Source of the DNA: OLB7 sp966250335
GTDB taxonomy: Bacteria > Bacteroidota > Ignavibacteria > OLB7
Assembly (NCBI GenBank): GCA_966250335.1
Contig: CBINGZ010000043.1
Location: 1 to 51,284 of the forward strand
DNA length: 51,284 nucleotides
Direction: 5' to 3'
Shown: piece by piece, positions 42,021 through 51,284 of the stretch
Layout of the letters: every line of letters begins with the position of its first letter
How positions within the stretch are numbered: position 1 is the first letter of the stretch
Made by a program: the position numbers and the translations under genes
The notes under the pieces: model-generated
Databases searched by the model: none
The model's input: the letters and a program-made list of their open reading frames with translations, nothing else
What the model was told of the DNA's origin: nothing

Positions 42021-44495
42021 ATGAAATTTCTACGACGATTGCAGGTGGTGCTCGCCCTGCTGGTGCTCGGCGCCGCGGCGGCGCGGGCGGAGAACTGCAC
42101 GGGCAACGAGGCCTGGGTGCCGGTCGGTGATGCCCCGACACTCGGTATGGGAAGAGCATCGGTGGTGTTCGACGGATCGCTCTACGTGATCGGTCAGGAG
42201 ACGACCGGGCAGTGGGAGCATTTCGTCATGAGAGCCTGGAACGGGTCGGTCTGGTCCGAGGTCTCCAAGTTCGATCTGACGGGCTCGTACATGGCCCAGC
42301 TCACCCTTGTGGAATACAAGGGGGATCTCTATCTCGCGGGCGGATTTTCTTCCATGAACAACGTCCCCGGCACGCAGGGAATCGTCCGGTGGAACGGAAC
42401 TGCCTGGGAAGCTGTCGACGGCGGCGTCAGCGGAATGATCCACAGCGCATTGGTCTATCGCGATGAGCTCTATGTCGGGGGCGATCTCACGCAGGTCGGC
42501 AGCACCGGCGCCAGGACCCTGGCCCGCTACGACGGAACATCGTGGAAGGAGATGGATGAGGAGCCGAGCGGCGTCGTCATGGCGCTCGGCGTCCACAACG
42601 ACGAACTTTTTGCAATCGGCGTGTTCGAAAAGATCGGCGCTTCGCTGCAGGTCAGCAATGCGGCGATCTACGATGGAACAAACTGGAGGAAGGGGGGCAC
42701 CCTGACCGGGCACAACAGCATCCGCCTGAAGGAGTTCGACGGAGAGATCTACAGCATCGGCATGTCGTGGATCAACAGCGAACGGAACACCGCGAGCATC
42801 GCGATGTTCGACGGCACGGAGTGGCAGGAGCTCAATCCTCCCTTCGGCACCCCGTACGGCTCGGCCGAGGTGCTCGACGGCAAGCTCTACGTGATGGGTC
42901 CCATGGGATTGAAGGGTCGTGATACGATCCTCAGCGATTCCGCCCGCGGTGCCGGCGTCTCCATGTGGGACGGCACGAACTGGACCCAGCTCAGCGGATT
43001 CAACAAGGACAGCTACCAGGGATATCTCACCGCCTACAACGGCGAACTCTACGCGGTCGGCGATTTCACCAGCTCCTGCGGCACACCCCTCGGCGGCGTC
43101 GCCCGCCTCTGCACCAAGGAGAACTGTAACAGCGTCGCCGGCACCCTCTTCCAGGATGTCGACGGAGACTGCGCGTACGATGCCGGCGAGGAGGTCTATC
43201 GCAACAGGATGATCGAGATCCTGCCGGGACCGCATTACGCCATTACCGACAAGAACGGCAACTACTCCCGCGTGCTCGGCAACGGTGAATACACCGTCTC
43301 GCTGGTTCCGCACAAGTACTGGAATCTGACCTGCCCGGTCGGCGGCTCGCACACCGCGACGCTCTCCCAGCCCGGCCAGGGGCTCACCGGTCTGAACTTC
43401 GCCATCAGCCCGATCGCCGGCATTCGCGACCTTCGCGTCAGCATCGCCGGCGGACGTCCCCGTCCCGGATTCGCCTACACCTACGTGATCCACTACGAGA
43501 ATGCGGGGACCGAGGCGCTCACCGGCACGATCCGCCTGACCCATGATCCGGTCCTGGTCCACGACTCGAGCGTCGTTGCTCCGACCCGATACAGCCCCGG
43601 CGTTGCGGAGTGGGATTTCGCGAAGCTTCCGGTCGGTGAGACCGGAGTCATCTACGTCTACATGAGAGTGCCGGCGGAGACCCCGCTGGGAACGAAGGTC
43701 TGCGCGATTCTCGATGTCGATCTGGACGGCCCCGTGGATGAAGTGCTGCGCGACAACACCGACAGCCTCTGCGAGGAGGTCCGCGGGTCGTACGATCCGA
43801 ACGACATCTCGGTGACGCCGCTCGGCGATCTCGAGGATGAACTCTATCGTCTCAAGGCGACCGATACGGTCCTCAGCTACATGATCCGTTTCCAGAACAC
43901 CGGCACCGACACCGCCTTCACGGTCGTCGTCGTCGACACGCTCGACATGACGCGACTGAACGTCACGACGCTGACGCCGGGCGCATCGAGCCATCCCTAC
44001 ACGCTCGATATCACGCCGGAGGGAGCGCTCCGCTTCACGTTCAAGGATATCATGCTCCCGGACAGCAACGTGAACGAGGTCGCCAGCCACGGCTACCTGA
44101 AGTACCGGGTGCATCTGAAGGGAGGGATCGAGCCGGACGCGGAGATCGCGAATCGTGCTGCGATCTACTTCGACTACAACAGCCCCGTGATCACCAACAC
44201 CGTGGTGAGCATCACGCAGGGAACATCGTCGTCGGTCCCCGAGGGCCCGGCGGTGCGGGCGGAGGCGGTCGTCTACCCGAACCCGGTGAAGGGGAAGATG
44301 TATATCGAGGCGGAGATGGAGCGGGGCGCCCAGGCTGTGCTGAGCACCATGCTCGGCGCGGAGGCGGGACGCTGGGAGAGCGACGGAAGCAGCCGCATGG
44401 CGGTGGACGTTGCCGGTCTCCCCTCGGGCGTCTACCTGCTGAGAGTCGAGACACGGAACGGCACGGCCGTGACGAGGCTGAATATCGTCCGATAA
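42021..44495 (+). CDS. T9SS cargo: beta-propeller, SdrD-B-like, DUF7619-like and sorting domain (paralogue 1)
   Basis: The 824-residue secreted protein has a signal peptide (1-23, VVLALLVLGAAAARA). Residues 30-365 repeat about seven times a propeller blade ending WNGTAWE, YDGTSWK, YDGTNWR, FDGTEWQ or WDGTNWT. At 371-440 a SdrD-B-like domain with a calcium-type loop DVDGDCAYDAGEE follows. A DUF11-like domain is at about 470-585. Residues 590-735 (GSYDPNDISVTPLGD, RFQNTGTDTAFTVVV, YFDYNSPVITNTVVS) match the domain of Bacteroidetes T9SS cargo proteins I know as DUF7619. The C-terminal sorting domain is VVYPNPVKGKMYIEAE to RLNIVR (about 750-824). It would be exported by Sec, then T9SS, and held on the surface. 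Ligand unknown. Confidence 0.88.
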   Translation: MKFLRRLQVVLALLVLGAAAARAENCTGNEAWVPVGDAPTLGMGRASVVFDGSLYVIGQETTGQWEHFVMRAWNGSVWSEVSKFDLTGSYMAQLTLVEYKGDLYLAGGFSSMNNVPGTQGIVRWNGTAWEAVDGGVSGMIHSALVYRDELYVGGDLTQVGSTGARTLARYDGTSWKEMDEEPSGVVMALGVHNDELFAIGVFEKIGASLQVSNAAIYDGTNWRKGGTLTGHNSIRLKEFDGEIYSIGMSWINSERNTASIAMFDGTEWQELNPPFGTPYGSAEVLDGKLYVMGPMGLKGRDTILSDSARGAGVSMWDGTNWTQLSGFNKDSYQGYLTAYNGELYAVGDFTSSCGTPLGGVARLCTKENCNSVAGTLFQDVDGDCAYDAGEEVYRNRMIEILPGPHYAITDKNGNYSRVLGNGEYTVSLVPHKYWNLTCPVGGSHTATLSQPGQGLTGLNFAISPIAGIRDLRVSIAGGRPRPGFAYTYVIHYENAGTEALTGTIRLTHDPVLVHDSSVVAPTRYSPGVAEWDFAKLPVGETGVIYVYMRVPAETPLGTKVCAILDVDLDGPVDEVLRDNTDSLCEEVRGSYDPNDISVTPLGDLEDELYRLKATDTVLSYMIRFQNTGTDTAFTVVVVDTLDMTRLNVTTLTPGASSHPYTLDITPEGALRFTFKDIMLPDSNVNEVASHGYLKYRVHLKGGIEPDAEIANRAAIYFDYNSPVITNTVVSITQGTSSSVPEGPAVRAEAVVYPNPVKGKMYIEAEMERGAQAVLSTMLGAEAGRWESDGSSRMAVDVAGLPSGVYLLRVETRNGTAVTRLNIVR

Positions 44496-44527
44496 GAGCA
44501 TATTCGCTCCGTCGGTGAATCTTCCGG

Positions 44528-44553
44528 AAAGGCGGTCGGCAACGACCGCCTTT
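44528..44553 (+). terminator. Terminator with GCAA tetraloop after paralogue 1
   Basis: GGCGGTCG (44531-44538), loop GCAA and CGACCGCC (44543-44550) are flanked by AAA and TTT. The near-identical hairpin at 49635 follows paralogue 3. Confidence 0.8.
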
Positions 44554-44642
44554 CGTCGTTTTCGCCGGTATATCGGCCCGCGGTGACAATACGGCCGATG
44601 AACGGTTCTATAACGGAAGAATTCAATCAGGTGGAGGGACCG

Positions 44643-47075
44643 ATGAGGTTATTGCGTGTTCTGTTTCCGCTCATGATTCTGCTGCTGGCGGCCCAGAGTC
44701 TGCGCGCCGGCTACTGTACCGGAAGGGAGGCGTGGGTCCCCGTCGGAGGGGGCCTGCAGGGAGAGGTGATTACCATGACGGAATTCAACGGGGAGCTGTA
44801 TGCGATCTATTCCAACCAGACGGTCAAACCTGCCTTCACTGCCCTGATGGCGTGGAACGGGTCGTTCTGGAGAACCGTCTCGCAGATCTGGGCCTCGTCC
44901 GGGACCGGTTTCAGGATGACCGTCTACAACGGCAGCCTCTATCTGACGGGATCGTTCCGGCAGATCAACAACGCCCCCGGAACGCAGGGGATAGCACGGT
45001 GGAACGGAACTGCATGGGAGTCGGTGGGATACGGCCTGAACGGCGCAGTCAGACACGCGGTTGTATATCGTGGAGAGATCTACGTCTTCGGCGGATTCAC
45101 GGTGGCGGGAACGATACGGACCCAGAAGGGGGCGAGATACGACGGGACGGCGTGGAAAGCGTTCAACGAGATTCCCGAGGGAGAGATCAGCGAGGTCCTC
45201 GTGTACAACGACAGGATCCTTGCCAGAGGAGAGGCGCTCAGAGCGTCCGGGGCGGAGTACTCTTCGTTGCTGCTCGCCTGGGACGGAACCGCATGGAGTT
45301 CCATGAGCGCCGGGATCGATGCGATACAGTACGGAACGGGCAATCTGGTTGTCTGTCGCAATCAGCTCTATATGCTCGGCAACATAACGATGGAGGACCG
45401 GCTCAGGCGGATGGTCCTCTATGACGGCGCCAGATGGCAGGCGCGCGACATCCCGGACAGCATCCCCACCTCCAACGCCTTCCTTGCCGGGTTCGATGAC
45501 CGCCTCTTCATAACCCGTCCCAACCGTGCCGACGCATTCACGGGAGGAATCTGGACATGGGACGGCTCGAACTGGGCGCGCCTCAGCGAGTTCGACGACG
45601 CCTGGGCCAAGCAGTGGTTCGTGAAATATCGCGGAGAGGTCTATGCCTACGGAAGTTTCACGAAGTCGTGCGGAGCGCCCGTGGAAAATGTCGCAAAGCT
45701 CTGTACCGATGGGGCCTGCAACCGTATCTCCGGTTCGGTCTATCGCGATGTGAACGGCGATTGTCGTCGTGATGCGAACGAGCCTTTCCTTGCGAACAGA
45801 GCCATCAAAATACTTCCCGGGCCGATCTATACATTCACCGATAAGAACGGGGCGTATGCCGTCAACGTCGGCGCCGGTAGCTACACGGTCTCGCTCATAC
45901 CCGACGACCGCGAAGATCTGAACTGTCCCGCCGGTTCCCGATCGGTTCCGCTGGAGCGGGTCGGTGAGTATGCGGATTCGGTGGACTTCGCCGTGCAGAT
46001 GGTCGCCGGGATCAGTGATCTTCGTATCGGTCTGGCAATACCGCCGATTCGGCCGGGACGTTTCATGCGTTGCACCATTCGTGTGGAAAACACCGGGAGC
46101 GTGCAGTCATGGAGCGCCGTCACACTGGAGTACGATTCGGCGTTGACCTATCTGGCGACCAGCCTCAGGCCCTCCCGGGCGCAGAAGGGATGGGTCGAAT
46201 GGAAGGTGAATCCGGTCGGGGGGGAGACGGCGATCATCACCATCGATCTTACGATCCCGGCATCATTTCCGCCCGGGGCCGAGATCTGTGTGAAGGGAAC
46301 CGTCGAACCGGGAGGGGGAGGCGATATCGTTCCGCGGGACAATAGCCTGAACCTCTGCGAGCAGGTGTCGGCGGTAGGATCGAACGATATATCGGTCACT
46401 CCCCCGGGATTGAAGGACGAAGGAACATACCGGCTTACACGCTCGGACACCGTACTCGATTACCTGATCCGGTTCACGAACACCGCCGAGGATACGGCGT
46501 TCACCGTGATCGTCACCGACACGCTCGACACAAGCCTCCTCGATCCTGCGACACTGAAGCCGGGAATCGCCAGTCATCCCTATACCCTGACGATGACCCC
46601 GGAGGGGGCGCTCCGCTTCACGTTCGACAACACCCGGCTTCCCCGCAGAAAAGAGCACGATTCGGCAAGTCGCGGATTCCTCCGCTACAGCGCCCGTCTC
46701 CGCCCCGGTCTGCGTCCCGGAACGATCATCCCCAACCGCGCCCATATCTTTTTCGGCTACGGACCTCCCGTTGAAACGAATACCGTGATCAGCATTCTGG
46801 AGGGGATATCGTCGACTCCGGACGATGGTCGCGACATCGGGACGACATCGATCTATCCCAACCCCGCCACAACAAGGCTCCGGATCGAAGGGGAGATCCG
46901 CAAGGGCTCCGTCGTCACGCTCAGCACGCTCCTGGGGGTCGAGGCTGCCCGCTGGGAGAGCGATGGGGGAAGCTCCATGCTGCTCGATCTTTCCGCGATA
47001 CGACCGGGCACCTATTTCCTCCGCGTCGAGACACCTGCGGGGACGTCGATCCGATCATTGAACATTGTGCGATAG
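44643..47075 (+). CDS. T9SS cargo: beta-propeller, SdrD-B-like, DUF7619-like and sorting domain (paralogue 2)
   Basis: The 810-residue protein has the same domain order as the protein at 42021. The signal peptide is MRLLRVLFPLMILLLAAQSL; blades end WNGTAWE, YDGTAWK, WDGTAWS and WDGSNWA; the calcium-type loop is DVNGDCRRDANEP. SNDISVTPPGLKDE begins the DUF7619-like part and SIYPNPATTRLRIEG begins the sorting domain. It is the most divergent of the full-length three. GGAGG lies 5 nt before ATG 44643. Only 92 nt and no hairpin separate it from the next gene, so those two may share a transcript. Confidence 0.88.
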   Translation: MRLLRVLFPLMILLLAAQSLRAGYCTGREAWVPVGGGLQGEVITMTEFNGELYAIYSNQTVKPAFTALMAWNGSFWRTVSQIWASSGTGFRMTVYNGSLYLTGSFRQINNAPGTQGIARWNGTAWESVGYGLNGAVRHAVVYRGEIYVFGGFTVAGTIRTQKGARYDGTAWKAFNEIPEGEISEVLVYNDRILARGEALRASGAEYSSLLLAWDGTAWSSMSAGIDAIQYGTGNLVVCRNQLYMLGNITMEDRLRRMVLYDGARWQARDIPDSIPTSNAFLAGFDDRLFITRPNRADAFTGGIWTWDGSNWARLSEFDDAWAKQWFVKYRGEVYAYGSFTKSCGAPVENVAKLCTDGACNRISGSVYRDVNGDCRRDANEPFLANRAIKILPGPIYTFTDKNGAYAVNVGAGSYTVSLIPDDREDLNCPAGSRSVPLERVGEYADSVDFAVQMVAGISDLRIGLAIPPIRPGRFMRCTIRVENTGSVQSWSAVTLEYDSALTYLATSLRPSRAQKGWVEWKVNPVGGETAIITIDLTIPASFPPGAEICVKGTVEPGGGGDIVPRDNSLNLCEQVSAVGSNDISVTPPGLKDEGTYRLTRSDTVLDYLIRFTNTAEDTAFTVIVTDTLDTSLLDPATLKPGIASHPYTLTMTPEGALRFTFDNTRLPRRKEHDSASRGFLRYSARLRPGLRPGTIIPNRAHIFFGYGPPVETNTVISILEGISSTPDDGRDIGTTSIYPNPATTRLRIEGEIRKGSVVTLSTLLGVEAARWESDGGSSMLLDLSAIRPGTYFLRVETPAGTSIRSLNIVR

Positions 47076-47167
47076 ATCGATCGGCGCGGCGCGTGACAAG
47101 ATGGACCATGAAAGGTTATTGCAGAGCAAGAGGTACACTATTCATCCCGTTCATGAGGAGAATCGCA

Positions 47168-49612
47168 ATGAGATTGTTACGCAGATTATTGCCGATGCTG
47201 CTTCTGATGCTTGCCGCGAGCACGGTACGAGCCGGTTACTGCAGTAGCGGCGAGGCATGGATTCCCGTGGGAGACGGGCTTCCCGGTATCGCAGTGGCCC
47301 ACGCGGAGGTCAACGGATCGCTGTACGTTATTCATCGGGAGTCCGCATGGGACGGGAGTGCGCTTGTCATGTCCACCTGGGACGGCCGCACATGGACGAA
47401 ATTGGCCAAGGTCAATATCGCCGGGGTCATCGCGAACACGTTGAAGCTCACCCCGTTCAACGGCGATCTCTATCTCACCGGGACGTTCTCGAGGATCGAC
47501 GATCTCCCCGCCACGGAAAACATCGCCCGCTGGGACGGAACGAGCTGGAGTTCGGTCGGCGGAGGGATCAGCCGGGGAATCACCGCCGTGACCGTCTACA
47601 AGGGGGAGCTCTATGTGGCAGGAGATTTCAGGATGGCCGGAACACTCAAGACGGTTGCGATAACACGGTACGACGGGAAATCGTGGGGGGCTCTGGGGGA
47701 TGGTATCGAGGGTAAGGTCTCCGACCTGGTCGTGTACAACGATAAACTCTTCGTACTGGGAGATATCAAGTGGGTAGAAAAGGAGGGGATTAGAAATATC
47801 GCGATATGGGATGGGACGAGTTGGAGCCCGGGCGATCCCGCGCTCAAGTTCGCCGTTCCGGCACGGATGATTGTATATCGTGATAAGCTCTATCTCTTCG
47901 GCGCCATAGGGATGCTCAACGGCCGGATCGCCAAGATGGCCCTCTACGAGTCCTCCGGCTGGAAGGAATTGTCCGTACCCGACAGCATTCCCGTCCAGAA
48001 CGCCGACGTCGCCGGACTCGATCGCCTCTTTCTGCACAGACCCAATGTTGCGGAGAGACAGTACGGCGGGATCTGGACATGGGACGGATCGTCCTGGCTG
48101 CGTATCAGCGAGTTCGACGATCAGGTCGCCAGTTATCGGATCTTCTCCTACAAAGGGCGTACCTACGCTCTGGGAGATTTCACCGCATCGTGCGGAAGAG
48201 AGGTGAAGCGTTTCGCGTTCCTCTGTACCGACAAGGAGTGCGGCTTTATCGCCGGGTCGGTCTATCAGGATCTGGACGGCGACTGCGTCAGGGACGATAA
48301 TGAGCCGGGAGTCCCCGACCGCGTGGTCGAGATCCTTCCGGGGCCTCTCTATGCGATCTCGGGAAAGGATGGAAAGTATCATCGCGTCATGCCCGAGGCC
48401 GGAAACTATGCGGTATCGCTCGTCCCCTACAGATACTGGTATGCGAGCTGCGGCGTGAGCGCCCGTCCCGCGGTCCTCGACCGTCCCGGAGCAGGGGTCG
48501 ACAGTCTCGATTTTTCGTCGCGCCCCATTCCCAATATCCGCGACCTTCGCGCCACCATCTCCGGCTCACAGCCCCGTCCGGGATTCCAGGTCGTCTATAC
48601 GATCAAGTATGAGAACGTCGGCACCGAGCCGGTCAGCGGCACCATTCGGATGGAATACGATACGGTTCTCCAGTACGATTCCAGCCGGGTGGCCCATACC
48701 CGGCAGCGTCCGGGGCTGATCGAATGGGATTTCGTCAAGCTGCCGGTGGGGGCCTCCGGGACGATCCAGGTCTATATGACCCTCTCCAGAACCGCCGCTC
48801 GCGGATCGTTGCTCTGCGTCCGTCTCGCGATCGATCTGGACGAAGGATATGAGGAGACGCTGCGCGACAACCGCGACAGTCTCTGCGAGACGATCACCGG
48901 AGCGTACGACCCGAACGATATATCGGTATCTCCTCTGGGAGATCTGAACGAAGATGAGTTATATCGTCTCAGGCCGTCGGATACGGTTCTGAGTTATATG
49001 GTCCGTTTCCAGAACACCGGCAGCGATACGGCGTTCACCGTCGTGGTCATGGATACGCTCGACCTTGAACGGCTCAACCTGACCACCATCAGCCTTGGGG
49101 CATCGAGCCATCCGTACGACCTCGATATCGCTCCCGACGGCGCCCTCCGGTTCACGTTCAAGGATATTCTGCTGCCGGACAGCAATGTGAACGAGATAGG
49201 GAGCCACGGTTATCTGAAATATTCGGTCAACCTGAAGCCGGGCCTGAGTCCGAGCACGGAGATACTGAATCGCGCGGCGATTTATTTCGATTTCAACGAT
49301 CCCGTGATCACCAACACCGTGGTCAGCGTGACGCAGGGAACATCGCTGTCGGCGCCGTACGACCCCGGTCGGAACGCGACCGCAACCGTCTACCCGAACC
49401 CCGCGAACGGGCGGATCTACGTGGAGGCGGAAACGGAACGGGGCGCCGCCGTGACGCTGAGCACCATGCTCGGCGTCGAAGCCGGCCGGTGGAAAAGCGA
49501 TGGAAGCGGGCGGACGATGCTCGATATATCGACTCTCCCCGCCGGAGTATATCTGCTGCGGGTTGAGACGCGGAACGGCACGGCCGTGCGGCGACTGAAT
49601 ATCGTGCGGTAG
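47168..49612 (+). CDS. T9SS cargo: beta-propeller, SdrD-B-like, DUF7619-like and sorting domain (paralogue 3)
   Basis: The 814-residue protein has signal peptide MRLLRRLLPMLLLMLAASTV, the propeller (WDGTSWS, YDGKSWG, WDGTSWS, WDGSSWL), the loop DLDGDCVRDDNEP, the DUF7619-like part GAYDPNDISVSPLGD and the sorting domain TVYPNPANGRIYVEAE to RLNIVR. The C-terminal half is very close to paralogue 1, the N-terminal half less so. GAGGAG lies 7 nt before ATG 47168, in a leader (GAGGAGAATCGCAATGAGAT) repeated exactly before paralogue 4. A hairpin terminator follows. Confidence 0.88.
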   Translation: MRLLRRLLPMLLLMLAASTVRAGYCSSGEAWIPVGDGLPGIAVAHAEVNGSLYVIHRESAWDGSALVMSTWDGRTWTKLAKVNIAGVIANTLKLTPFNGDLYLTGTFSRIDDLPATENIARWDGTSWSSVGGGISRGITAVTVYKGELYVAGDFRMAGTLKTVAITRYDGKSWGALGDGIEGKVSDLVVYNDKLFVLGDIKWVEKEGIRNIAIWDGTSWSPGDPALKFAVPARMIVYRDKLYLFGAIGMLNGRIAKMALYESSGWKELSVPDSIPVQNADVAGLDRLFLHRPNVAERQYGGIWTWDGSSWLRISEFDDQVASYRIFSYKGRTYALGDFTASCGREVKRFAFLCTDKECGFIAGSVYQDLDGDCVRDDNEPGVPDRVVEILPGPLYAISGKDGKYHRVMPEAGNYAVSLVPYRYWYASCGVSARPAVLDRPGAGVDSLDFSSRPIPNIRDLRATISGSQPRPGFQVVYTIKYENVGTEPVSGTIRMEYDTVLQYDSSRVAHTRQRPGLIEWDFVKLPVGASGTIQVYMTLSRTAARGSLLCVRLAIDLDEGYEETLRDNRDSLCETITGAYDPNDISVSPLGDLNEDELYRLRPSDTVLSYMVRFQNTGSDTAFTVVVMDTLDLERLNLTTISLGASSHPYDLDIAPDGALRFTFKDILLPDSNVNEIGSHGYLKYSVNLKPGLSPSTEILNRAAIYFDFNDPVITNTVVSVTQGTSLSAPYDPGRNATATVYPNPANGRIYVEAETERGAAVTLSTMLGVEAGRWKSDGSGRTMLDISTLPAGVYLLRVETRNGTAVRRLNIVR

Positions 49613-49634
49613 GAATTCGAATCGTTTCTTCGCG

Positions 49635-49660
49635 AAAGGCGACCGGCAACGGTCGCCTTT
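49635..49660 (+). terminator. Terminator with GCAA tetraloop after paralogue 3
   Basis: GGCGACCG (49638-49645), loop GCAA and CGGTCGCC (49650-49657) are flanked by AAA and TTT. It shares loop, flanks and downstream TTTCGTCGTT with the hairpin at 44528; the stem bases covary. Confidence 0.8.
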
Positions 49661-49769
49661 CGTCGTTCACGGCCTATCGTGAAGGGAGTGTGACAACCGG
49701 GCCGACGAACGACTCTATAGAGAGGTCGGCGGGGCGACCTATATTCATTCAAGTGAGAGGAGAATCGCA

Positions 49770-51134
49770 ATGAGATTATTGCACGTATTACTGTCGGCAC
49801 TGCTTCTGACGGTCGCTGCGATCGTGGCCCGCGCCCAGCACTGCACGGGGAACGAAGCATGGGTTCCCGTGGGGGAGGGACTCAGCTCTCCGGCGCTGGC
49901 ATCGGCGGAGCTGAACGGGTTGTTGTACGTCGTTCATCTGGGGCCTTCGAACGGTGCCGATCCGATATACACCCTGTCCGCATGGGACGGCAAGGAATGG
50001 ACTCGCGTATCCACATTCAGGATGTATACGATCAACAATATGGAACTCGGTTATTTCAAGCTCATCCCGTACAACGGTGATCTCTACATAACCGGGCCGA
50101 TTACCAACATCAACGAAATACCGGGCACCACGAACATCGCCCGCTGGAACGGAACGAGCTGGAATTCGGTCGGCGGAGGAGTTTCCGGGAGCATCGAAGC
50201 CGTGGCGGTCTACAACGGTGAGCTCTATGTAGGAGGAGATATAGATGCCGCTGGAACGATCGGGGTTGACGCAATTGCGCGCTACAACGGAACATTATGG
50301 AGGAGAGTAGGGGAGATCGCCGCCGGCGGTGTCCTGGATCTGGCAGTCTACAACGGCAGGCTCTTCGCTGTAGGGGGCCTGCTGACGACGAAGAGCGACA
50401 CGATATATCAGGTCGCAGTTTGGGACGGGCTGTCCTGGACTCCGGAAGCATTGAATCTCAGATACAATTCGGCCGGCAGGTTGACTGTGTATCGCGATAA
50501 GTTGTATATCGTCGGCATTCTGATAATGGGTGACCGGACCGCAAAAATGGCCGAGTACGAAGGATCGCGCTGGAAAGTGATCGATGTGCCGAGGGATGTT
50601 CCGAGTCTCGCTATCGACGCAGTCGGTCTCGATCAGCTTTATCTGTATAGAACATCGTACGGGGACCTTTCTCCAAGTGAGATATGGACATGGGACGGAT
50701 CAATGTGGACCCATATCAGCGAATTCGCCGATACGACCCCTCTCTATCGGATCCTTCAGTACAAGGAGAAGATCTATGCCGTCGGAACCATCACTGAATC
50801 GTGCGACATAAAGCTCAACTACTTCGCCAGACTCTGCAGAAGTCAGGAGTGCGGCCTTCTCTCCGGTGTGGATCATGAAAACCCGGGGGAAGCTGCGACC
50901 TCGGTCTTTATATATCCGAACCCGACGGGAGAAAAGGTTCGCATCGCAGTCGATATGAATCGCGGAGCGATGATAATGCTCGTCACATCCCTCGGTGTCG
51001 AGGCCGGTCGCTGGGAGAGCGACGGAAGCGGTACAACGACGCTCGACGTCTCGACGCTGCCGGCCGGGGTCTACATGCTGCGCGCGGAAACACGTCATGG
51101 GGTCGTGGTTGATCGACTCTCTATTCTTCGGTAG
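49770..51134 (+). CDS. Short T9SS cargo: beta-propeller joined directly to sorting domain (paralogue 4)
   Basis: The 454-residue protein has signal peptide MRLLHVLLSALLLTVAAIVA and a full propeller (WDGKEWT, WNGTSWN, YNGTLWR, WDGLSWT, WDGSMWT). At ECGLLSG, where paralogues 1-3 enter the SdrD-B-like domain, it goes straight to VDHENPGEAATSVFIYPNP and the sorting domain (residues about 375-454, ending RLSILR). About 360 residues are missing, but the frame is intact and the ribosome site GAGAGGAG is strong, so it should be made and exported. It shows that the propeller can work without the stalk domains. The last 150 nt of the window hold no gene I can see. Confidence 0.88.
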   Translation: MRLLHVLLSALLLTVAAIVARAQHCTGNEAWVPVGEGLSSPALASAELNGLLYVVHLGPSNGADPIYTLSAWDGKEWTRVSTFRMYTINNMELGYFKLIPYNGDLYITGPITNINEIPGTTNIARWNGTSWNSVGGGVSGSIEAVAVYNGELYVGGDIDAAGTIGVDAIARYNGTLWRRVGEIAAGGVLDLAVYNGRLFAVGGLLTTKSDTIYQVAVWDGLSWTPEALNLRYNSAGRLTVYRDKLYIVGILIMGDRTAKMAEYEGSRWKVIDVPRDVPSLAIDAVGLDQLYLYRTSYGDLSPSEIWTWDGSMWTHISEFADTTPLYRILQYKEKIYAVGTITESCDIKLNYFARLCRSQECGLLSGVDHENPGEAATSVFIYPNPTGEKVRIAVDMNRGAMIMLVTSLGVEAGRWESDGSGTTTLDVSTLPAGVYMLRAETRHGVVVDRLSILR

Positions 51135-51284
51135 GATATATCACGCGAAAATTGATTCCAGCGGAATAAGGCAACCGGACGTGTTGTTTCCTTCCGTTCT
51201 GAGATATCCGAAGAGCTTCTAACAAAGCCGGCGTCTGGTGTGTTCATCTACCGGCAGGGGATGAGTTCCGATCGCGTCCGTATT

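Noticed and set aside
42030..44501. Long minus-strand frame opposite the first propeller gene
   Set aside because: The composition is low in hydrophobic order and the plus strand has signal peptide, repeats and sorting domain.

Overview
The window looks like chromosome from a GC-rich member of the Bacteroidetes/Chlorobi/Ignavibacteria/Kapabacteria assemblage (FCB group). Four lines of evidence support this. There are four secreted proteins with type IX secretion (T9SS) C-terminal sorting domains. There are two DUF2723 GT-C membrane proteins. The Mrp ATPase lacks the usual CxxC pair. Several promoters match the Bacteroidetes sigma consensus (TTG, about 19 nt, TAnnTTTG), best seen ahead of tRNA-Gln. 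The species cannot be named from the sequence.

Layout. 1-2392 (minus): a NarL-type response regulator and its sensor kinase, which runs off the left edge. 2400-3280: a small haem-binding protein gene bracketed by a perfect 40-bp inverted repeat. 3275-14121 (minus): a probable surface-protein operon, read from 14121 downwards, of an outer-membrane beta-barrel, a 1990-residue secreted protein, a multi-fibronectin-III protein and a methyltransferase-like protein. Divergent from it (14433-17777, plus) is a large STAND ATPase with a C-terminal SARP-like DNA-binding/BTAD module. The divergent intergenic region holds four CGRCCACGG motifs spaced 22, 42 and 22 bp, a plausible operator. 17872-22083: an L,D-transpeptidase, an AT-richer stretch with a lone SRPBCC-like gene, an Fe-S assembly pair (mrp, nfu) and a 3-methyladenine DNA glycosylase. 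22234-28848 (plus): lepA, four consecutive type I signal peptidase paralogues (the first a short form without catalytic residues), and hemW.

28978-36603 (plus): two DUF2723 GT-C proteins around a polyprenyl-phosphate sugar synthase-like glycosyltransferase, which suggests an envelope O-glycosylation locus. 36728-40939 (plus): tRNA-Gln(UUG), prs, rplY (L25/CTC), pth, rpsF, ssb and rplI, an information-processing block in which rpsR is absent from its usual place. 41095-41802 (minus): a cyclase-family metal hydrolase. 42021-51134 (plus): four paralogous beta-propeller T9SS cargo genes, the last with its middle domains missing.

The theme is the cell surface: many exported proteins, several signal peptidases to process them, glycosyltransferases that could modify them, and an outer-membrane operon with its own candidate regulator. 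Short noncoding gaps not listed separately showed nothing I could support.
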